DNA of 9,782 nt from Clostridia bacterium. Its GTDB lineage: Bacteria; Bacillota; Clostridia; Christensenellales; Pumilibacteraceae. The translations under genes were made by a program, and so were the position numbers. Position 1 is the stretch's first letter. The number at the start of each line of letters is the position of its first letter. The notes below the pieces were generated by a model, which saw only the letters and a program-made list of their open reading frames with translations, did not search any database and was not told the DNA's origin. Location of the stretch: the NCBI GenBank assembly GCA_900762945.1, contig CAAFIN010000081.1:1-9782 (forward strand), in the 5' to 3' direction. Below, in pieces: positions 6,508 through 9,782 of this stretch.

Positions 6508-8217
6508 TTACTTTTCTTTATTCATTGCGGAACGGAGAGAAGCGAGAATAGTTTCGACGGAGGAAGCGACTTCCGAAAGCGCGCCTTTTTCGAACGGCGA
6601 ACGAAGTCCCGCGAGTTTGACGAGTTTTCCGAACGGATAAAGCCCGCCGCGCTTGCAATGCTCGAGGTAACGGTCGAGTGCTTCGGCGTAGTTCTCTTGC
6701 GAGAGTACCAGAAATTCGAGAGCCACGACCTGCGCGAGGCAGTAGTCGATATAATAGAACGGCGATTCGTAGATGTGCATCTGGTACTGCCAGCGAGTGC
6801 CTTTCTCGAGGTACGGGATACCGTCGAACGAGAGGTACGGTTTGTACTTTTTCTCGAGTTCGAGGTAAGCCGCGTCGCGCTCGGCGGGAGTCATATCGGG
6901 GTTCTCGTAGACGATATGCTGGAACTCGTCGACGATCACGCCGTAAGGAATGAACGACAGCGAGTCGGTAAGATGTTTATACTTGTACTCGTCGGGGTTA
7001 CGGAAGAACTTGTCGATAAACTTCCACGCGAGGAACTCCATACTCATACTGTGCGTTTCTGCGGTTTCGCTGGAGCCGATACCCACCGATCTGTCGTCGC
7101 GGTTCATGGCATAATCGAACGCGATCGTGTGTCCGAACTCGTGCGTAACGACGTCGACGTCACCCGACGAGCCGTTGAAGTTTGCGAGGATAAACGCTTG
7201 CTTGAAGTTCTCGAACGTGGTAGCGTAGCCGCCGCCCCACTTGCCGTCGCGGGCGGTAGTGTCGAACGCTTCGGTAGCCAGCATCCTGTCGAAGAACTCG
7301 CCGGTGTGCGCGTTCATTTCGTGGTACATTTCTTTAGCCGCGAGAAGTATGCCTTTTTCGTCGGGATAGGGCTTGGGCACGCCGCAATCGGTCACGCCGT
7401 CATCATAGAACCTGAAGTCCTTTATGCCGAGGTTTTTCGCGATCTGCGCTTTGAGTTTCGCCACTACCGGCACGATATCTTTGTGAACGTTCTCGCGGAA
7501 CGCTTTGACCATTTCTTCGTCGTAGTCGATTCTGCCCATGCGCGCGTAGCCGACTTCCACGAAGTTCTTATAGCCGAGGTCTTTGGCAATGCGCGTGCGG
7601 ACCTTGACCAGACGATCGTAAATATCGTCGAGTTCGGTTTGATGCGCTTCGAGCGCTCTGCCGATCGCTTCGCAAGCCGCTTTTCTCACTTCGCGGTCGC
7701 CGTCGTCCATAAAGCCGCGGACGAAACTAAGCGGTTTTTTCTCGCCGCGCCAGTCGACTTCGATCGTCGACATAAGCATAGAATACTCGGTGACGATCGC
7801 GTTCTCTTCCTGTTCGCTTGCGACGGTCTTTTCGTTGTGAGCCTTTCTGGCGCACTCGAGGTTTTTGAAGAAAGTTTCGGGAAACAGCGGCTCGAGTTCG
7901 GCACGGAACGGGCTGTCGAGCAGCAGATTGCCGATCTCGGTGGAAATCGCCGACGCGACCGGTCCGATCTCGTCGTAATAGTTCTGTTCGCCGATATAGT
8001 ACTCGTCCTTGGTGTTGAGGGTGTAGCGCGTGTACGCGAGCGAAGCGAACGTTCCGTATTTCTCCTCTTCCGCGAGGTATTTTCTGTAAGCCTCTTCCAC
8101 CGCTTTCGCGCTCGTTGCCGCAGAGTTTGCCTTTTTGAATTCTTCCGCCGCCGCTTTGAGATTTTCGATCTCATAACGGCTGTACGGCAGGTCTTTACAT
8201 TTTACTACTTTGTCCAT
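6508..8217 (-). CDS. M3-family zinc oligoendopeptidase
   Basis: Cytosolic metallopeptidase that cuts short peptides, probably in peptide turnover. There is no signal peptide or membrane segment. The zinc site is HEFGH (359-363: ligands H359 and H363, catalytic E360), preceded by a DVVT strand. The third ligand is most likely E387 in AETHSMSMEF, a signature of the M3 subgroup that includes Bacillus Pz-peptidase-like enzymes rather than classical PepF. The 569-residue length matches that subgroup. A GTG at 8259 would extend the frame by 14 codons, but it overlaps the predicted promoter; the ATG at 8217 has GGAG nine nt upstream and lies after the promoter, so it is preferred. The gene is monocistronic: its own promoter is on the right and a terminator shared with dinB is on the left. 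Natural substrates cannot be read from the sequence. Confidence 0.93.
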   Translation of the reverse strand: MDKVVKCKDLPYSRYEIENLKAAAEEFKKANSAATSAKAVEEAYRKYLAEEEKYGTFASLAYTRYTLNTKDEYYIGEQNYYDEIGPVASAISTEIGNLLLDSPFRAELEPLFPETFFKNLECARKAHNEKTVASEQEENAIVTEYSMLMSTIEVDWRGEKKPLSFVRGFMDDGDREVRKAACEAIGRALEAHQTELDDIYDRLVKVRTRIAKDLGYKNFVEVGYARMGRIDYDEEMVKAFRENVHKDIVPVVAKLKAQIAKNLGIKDFRFYDDGVTDCGVPKPYPDEKGILLAAKEMYHEMNAHTGEFFDRMLATEAFDTTARDGKWGGGYATTFENFKQAFILANFNGSSGDVDVVTHEFGHTIAFDYAMNRDDRSVGIGSSETAETHSMSMEFLAWKFIDKFFRNPDEYKYKHLTDSLSFIPYGVIVDEFQHIVYENPDMTPAERDAAYLELEKKYKPYLSFDGIPYLEKGTRWQYQMHIYESPFYYIDYCLAQVVALEFLVLSQENYAEALDRYLEHCKRGGLYPFGKLVKLAGLRSPFEKGALSEVASSVETILASLRSAMNKEK

Positions 8218-8249
8218 AATTTCACGCTCCGAATTTATTTTTCGTTTAT

Positions 8250-8278
8250 ATTGTATCACCGACTGCGCGTTTTGTCAC
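8250..8278 (-). promoter_or_regulatory. sigma-A promoter of the M3 peptidase gene
   Basis: On the minus strand, -35 GTGACA (8273-8278), a 17-nt spacer, and -10 TACAAT (8250-8255) with an upstream TGA (extended -10). Each hexamer matches consensus at five of six positions. The expected start gives a leader of about 25 nt before the ATG at 8217. This arrangement is the main reason to reject the upstream GTG at 8259 as the start codon. Confidence 0.75.
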
Positions 8279-8280
8279 CC

Positions 8281-8337
8281 TTTTGAACGTGTTAGCGACG
8301 GCTTATAGGCAAATTTATATATTTTATTCGTTCAAAA
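8281..8337. repeat. 9-bp perfect inverted repeat upstream of the peptidase promoter
   Basis: TTTTGAACG (8281-8289) and CGTTCAAAA (8329-8337) are exact reverse complements separated by 39 AT-rich bases. The arm nearer the peptidase gene abuts its -35 box. The other arm overlaps the T-rich tail of the mazEF terminator. It could be a pair of operator half-sites or simply chance; no known regulator motif is recognised. The half-sites contain GAAC/GTTC but the spacing is far too wide for a LexA box. Confidence 0.4.
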
Positions 8338-8379
8338 TACAATAAAAGCGCCGTCCCGAAACGGAAACAGCGGCTTTTA
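8334..8379 (-). terminator. intrinsic terminator of mazE-mazF
   Basis: TAAAAGC (8343-8349) pairs with GCTTTTA (8373-8379). The stem continues with GC/GC, GT/AC and an inner CCG-AAA-CGG (8356-8364), with a one-base bulge and small internal mismatches. On the minus strand it is followed by TTTTATTGTATTTT, an interrupted T tract. It lies about 40 nt after the mazF stop and separates the toxin genes from the peptidase promoter. Confidence 0.65.
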
Positions 8380-8400
8380 CAATTATAATTTATCGCATTG

Positions 8401-8419
8401 CGGCGAAAGAAACTCGCCG
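8401..8419 (-). other. hairpin directly after the mazF stop codon
   Basis: CGGCGA (8401-8406) pairs with TCGCCG (8414-8419) around a 7-nt loop, immediately beside the mazF TAA. No T tract follows on either strand, so it is not a classical terminator by itself. It precedes the real terminator by about 20 nt, so it may be a 3'-end stabilising hairpin. Confidence 0.4.
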
Positions 8420-8770
8420 TTAAGTAAGCGCGAAACCGAACGAAATAAGAAGCGCTTGTTCGACCTTGCGCATTTTGCCGTCGGAGGCTTCCCCGACGCG
8501 GGCTTTCAGACGTCGCTTGTCGAGGGTGCGGACTTGCTCCAAAAGCGCGACGGAATCGCGGCTGAGTCCCGCTTCGCCGCGGGCGAACTCGACGTGCGTG
8601 GGAAGCTTGGCTTTGGTCATCTGACTGGTAACGGCGCATACTATCACAGTGGGCGAGTACTTGTTACCCACGTCGTTCTGTATAACGAGCACGGGGCGTA
8701 CTCCGCCCTGCTCGCTTCCCACGACCGGGCTGAGGTCCGCGTAATAGATTTCGCCGCGTTTTACGTCCAT
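8420..8770 (-). CDS. mazF: MazF toxin, sequence-specific endoribonuclease (NdoA type)
   Basis: Type II toxin that cuts single-stranded mRNA and slows growth when free of antitoxin. The protein has 116 residues, the length known for Bacillus NdoA/EndoA, and shares long blocks with it: KRGEIYYADLSPVVGSEQGG, RPVLVIQND, KAKLPTHVE and the RDSVALLEQVRT segment. Arg25 and Thr48 stand at the positions established as catalytic in the Bacillus enzyme. Close family members prefer UACAU sites; whether this one does cannot be read here. The ATG at 8770 comes one base after the mazE stop, and its SD (AAGGAG) lies inside the end of mazE, so the two are tightly coupled with the antitoxin made first. A terminator follows downstream. 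Confidence 0.96.
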   Translation of the reverse strand: MDVKRGEIYYADLSPVVGSEQGGVRPVLVIQNDVGNKYSPTVIVCAVTSQMTKAKLPTHVEFARGEAGLSRDSVALLEQVRTLDKRRLKARVGEASDGKMRKVEQALLISFGFALT

Positions 8771-8771
8771 A

Positions 8772-8999
8772 TCACTCCTTGAACCCGATATTCGCCCACT
8801 CTAAGTTGACGTCGCCCCATTCGTTGTAGCCGCGGGCAGCGTCGCGCGATTCGGCTTCCCCGTACATTGTATGCGCGATGGCAAGCGCGGCGTTCAGAAT
8901 TTTTACGGCGGCTTGCTCCGGGGGCATTCCGTGGCGCTCGGCGTACTCGATAAGCGCGTTTTCGACGTTTTGGTCGGGTTCGATAATATATTTACCCAT
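8772..8999 (-). CDS. mazE: MazE-like antitoxin
   Basis: Predicted antitoxin that binds and silences MazF and probably represses its own operon. It is 75 residues, a little shorter than Bacillus NdoAI. The N-terminal part has a short strand (KYIIEPD, 3-9) and two predicted helices (11-24 and 26-45), a layout compatible with a ribbon-helix-helix DNA-binding fold. Similarity to named antitoxins is weak in this part. The tail is more telling: RGYNEWGDVNLEWAN (56-70) lines up with the RGYMEMAKINLNIAS segment that Bacillus MazE uses to contact MazF. The ATG at 8999 is supported by AGGAGA six nt upstream. The gene ends one base before mazF. Position, size and tail support the call; the DNA-binding role is inferred. 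Confidence 0.85.
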   Translation of the reverse strand: MGKYIIEPDQNVENALIEYAERHGMPPEQAAVKILNAALAIAHTMYGEAESRDAARGYNEWGDVNLEWANIGFKE

Positions 9000-9012
9000 T
9001 ATTTATCTCCTC

Positions 9013-9026
9013 TAAGCCTCGGCTTA
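9013..9026. promoter_or_regulatory. dyad just upstream of the mazE ribosome binding site
   Basis: TAAGCC (9013-9018) and GGCTTA (9021-9026) form an exact 6-bp inverted repeat with a 2-bp centre, directly abutting the mazE SD (9007-9012 on the minus strand). A second perfect palindrome, TTATCGATAA, lies at 9035-9044. Such short dyads ahead of an antitoxin gene are typical places for autorepression by the antitoxin. In RNA the first could instead form a small hairpin beside the SD. I see no convincing sigma-A promoter in 9000-9121, so mazEF may be transcribed from upstream together with the hydratase gene. Confidence 0.4.
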
Positions 9027-9121
9027 TACGTTTATTATCGATAAAAAATCGCGCTTATATGTATCACTACACACAAACGCGAAGGTTTCGTCAAAATATT
9101 CGGTTTTTCGTAATTTGCTCG

Positions 9122-9782
9122 TTACTCGGCGTACTTCAAATCGATAATAACGTCGCCGGCAAGCACGCTCGTGACCGAGCCGAGCCGTTTCGCCGCTCTC
9201 TCACCCGCTTTTCCGAAGTGAAAACAAGCCGCTTTCAGCGCGGCAATCGGCGGTAAAACGCACGCGAACGCCGCGGTCATGCCTCCGAGAACGTCGCCGC
9301 TGCCGCCCTTTGCGAGCGCGGGCGTACCGGTAAGATTGAAAAAAGCCTCGTTGCCGTCGGTTATGACGGTAGTTGCCGATTTGACCGCGAGCGCCGCGCC
9401 GTAACGGCGCGCAAAGTCCGTTATCGTTTCTACGCTCGGTTTTTCTATATCGAACGCGGGACAAAGCCGCTTGAATTCCGCGACGTGCGGGGTGAGAATT
9501 ACTTTGCCTTTTTTGCCGAGAAGCACGGACGGATTTTCGGCGAGCGCGTTCAGCCCGTCGGCGTCGATAACGAGCACGCCCGAAAAGTTTTCTATCAGCC
9601 ACACGACGATTTTTCGGATCTCGTCGCTTTTACCCATGCCCGGTCCTACGACGACGGCGTTCGCCCCCTCCGTCGCTTTTTCAAGCGCAAGCGGATCGAA
9701 CGCCAGTTTCCCGTTCTCGGACGGCAGAAAATCAAGCATAGTTTCGGTAACGCGCGACTGAAAAGCGGCTTTTTCGCTACCA
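9122..9782 (-). CDS. nnrD: ADP-dependent NAD(P)H-hydrate dehydratase, 5' end outside window
   Basis: Metabolite-repair enzyme that dehydrates damaged NADHX/NADPHX back to NADH/NADPH using ADP (CARKD/YjeF C-terminal family). Family landmarks appear in order: VVVGPGMG, VLVIDADGLNAL, ILTPHVAEF, LAVKSATTVI and the nucleotide-binding, catalytic KGGSGDVLGGM. The stop is at 9122-9124. A methionine at 9739 is in frame, but the frame stays open to the window edge and the residues before it (AAFQSRVTETML) match the family's conserved stretch. The true start therefore lies outside, and 220 codons are visible. Whether an N-terminal epimerase domain is fused, as in bifunctional Nnr, cannot be seen. It is 122 bp upstream of mazE on the same strand with no clear terminator between, so co-transcription is possible. 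Confidence 0.93.
   Translation of the reverse strand, partial: GSEKAAFQSRVTETMLDFLPSENGKLAFDPLALEKATEGANAVVVGPGMGKSDEIRKIVVWLIENFSGVLVIDADGLNALAENPSVLLGKKGKVILTPHVAEFKRLCPAFDIEKPSVETITDFARRYGAALAVKSATTVITDGNEAFFNLTGTPALAKGGSGDVLGGMTAAFACVLPPIAALKAACFHFGKAGERAAKRLGSVTSVLAGDVIIDLKYAE

Noticed and set aside
8218..8259. Upstream GTG start for the M3 peptidase
   Set aside because: It overlaps the -10 box of the predicted promoter and has no SD; the ATG at 8217 has a proper SD.
6658..8286. 542-codon open frame on the plus strand opposite the M3 peptidase gene
   Set aside because: Same reverse-strand effect; the product is rich in Arg, Val and Phe repeats without recognisable domains, while the minus strand encodes an intact HEFGH peptidase.
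9036..9060. Possible terminator between the hydratase gene and mazE (CGAT/ATCG around an A run)
   Set aside because: Only a 4-bp stem, too weak for an intrinsic terminator.

Overview
The window reads as a piece of chromosome from a Bacillota (Firmicutes) bacterium, probably a Clostridia-type lineage. The reasons are the uvrB-uvrA gene order, a MazF toxin very close to the Bacillus NdoA/EndoA type and located next to an NAD(P)HX repair gene, strong purine-rich Shine-Dalgarno sites, and sigma-A promoters with good -35/-10 boxes. Base composition is moderate, with a strong liking for TCG/CGC-containing codons. There is no phage, insertion sequence, tRNA, rRNA or CRISPR signal. This is mostly housekeeping and maintenance DNA.

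Layout from left to right: uvrA (43-2862, minus, with an intrinsic terminator at the window edge) and uvrB (2888-4873, minus) form a two-gene nucleotide excision repair operon transcribed leftward. A 272-bp divergent intergenic region carries back-to-back promoters and candidate operator elements. dinB (5146-6378, plus) encodes a Y-family translesion DNA polymerase. A hairpin terminator at 6391-6431 can serve both dinB and the converging gene, a cytosolic M3-family zinc oligoendopeptidase (6508-8217, minus) with its own promoter. Further right, and also leftward, come mazF (8420-8770), mazE (8772-8999) and the 3' part of an ADP-dependent NAD(P)H-hydrate dehydratase gene (9122 to the window end, 5' end missing).

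How they fit together: UvrA and UvrB find and verify bulky DNA lesions and would need a UvrC encoded elsewhere. DinB copies past lesions that escape repair, so the uvrBA/dinB divergent pair forms a small DNA-damage locus. No canonical Firmicutes LexA box (GAAC-N4-GTTC) is visible between them. Other symmetric elements are present: an inverted repeat centred on the dinB -35 box and a tandem 9-mer with an inverted partial copy just after the dinB start site. The right-hand block is a toxin-antitoxin pair next to a metabolite-repair gene. This resembles the Bacillus neighbourhood around alr-ndoAI-ndoA, but without alanine racemase between them.

I found no convincing new multi-gene system. The most interesting material is regulatory: the divergent repair promoter region, the dyad just ahead of the mazE ribosome binding site, and the short MazE-like antitoxin that keeps a recognisable MazF-binding tail.
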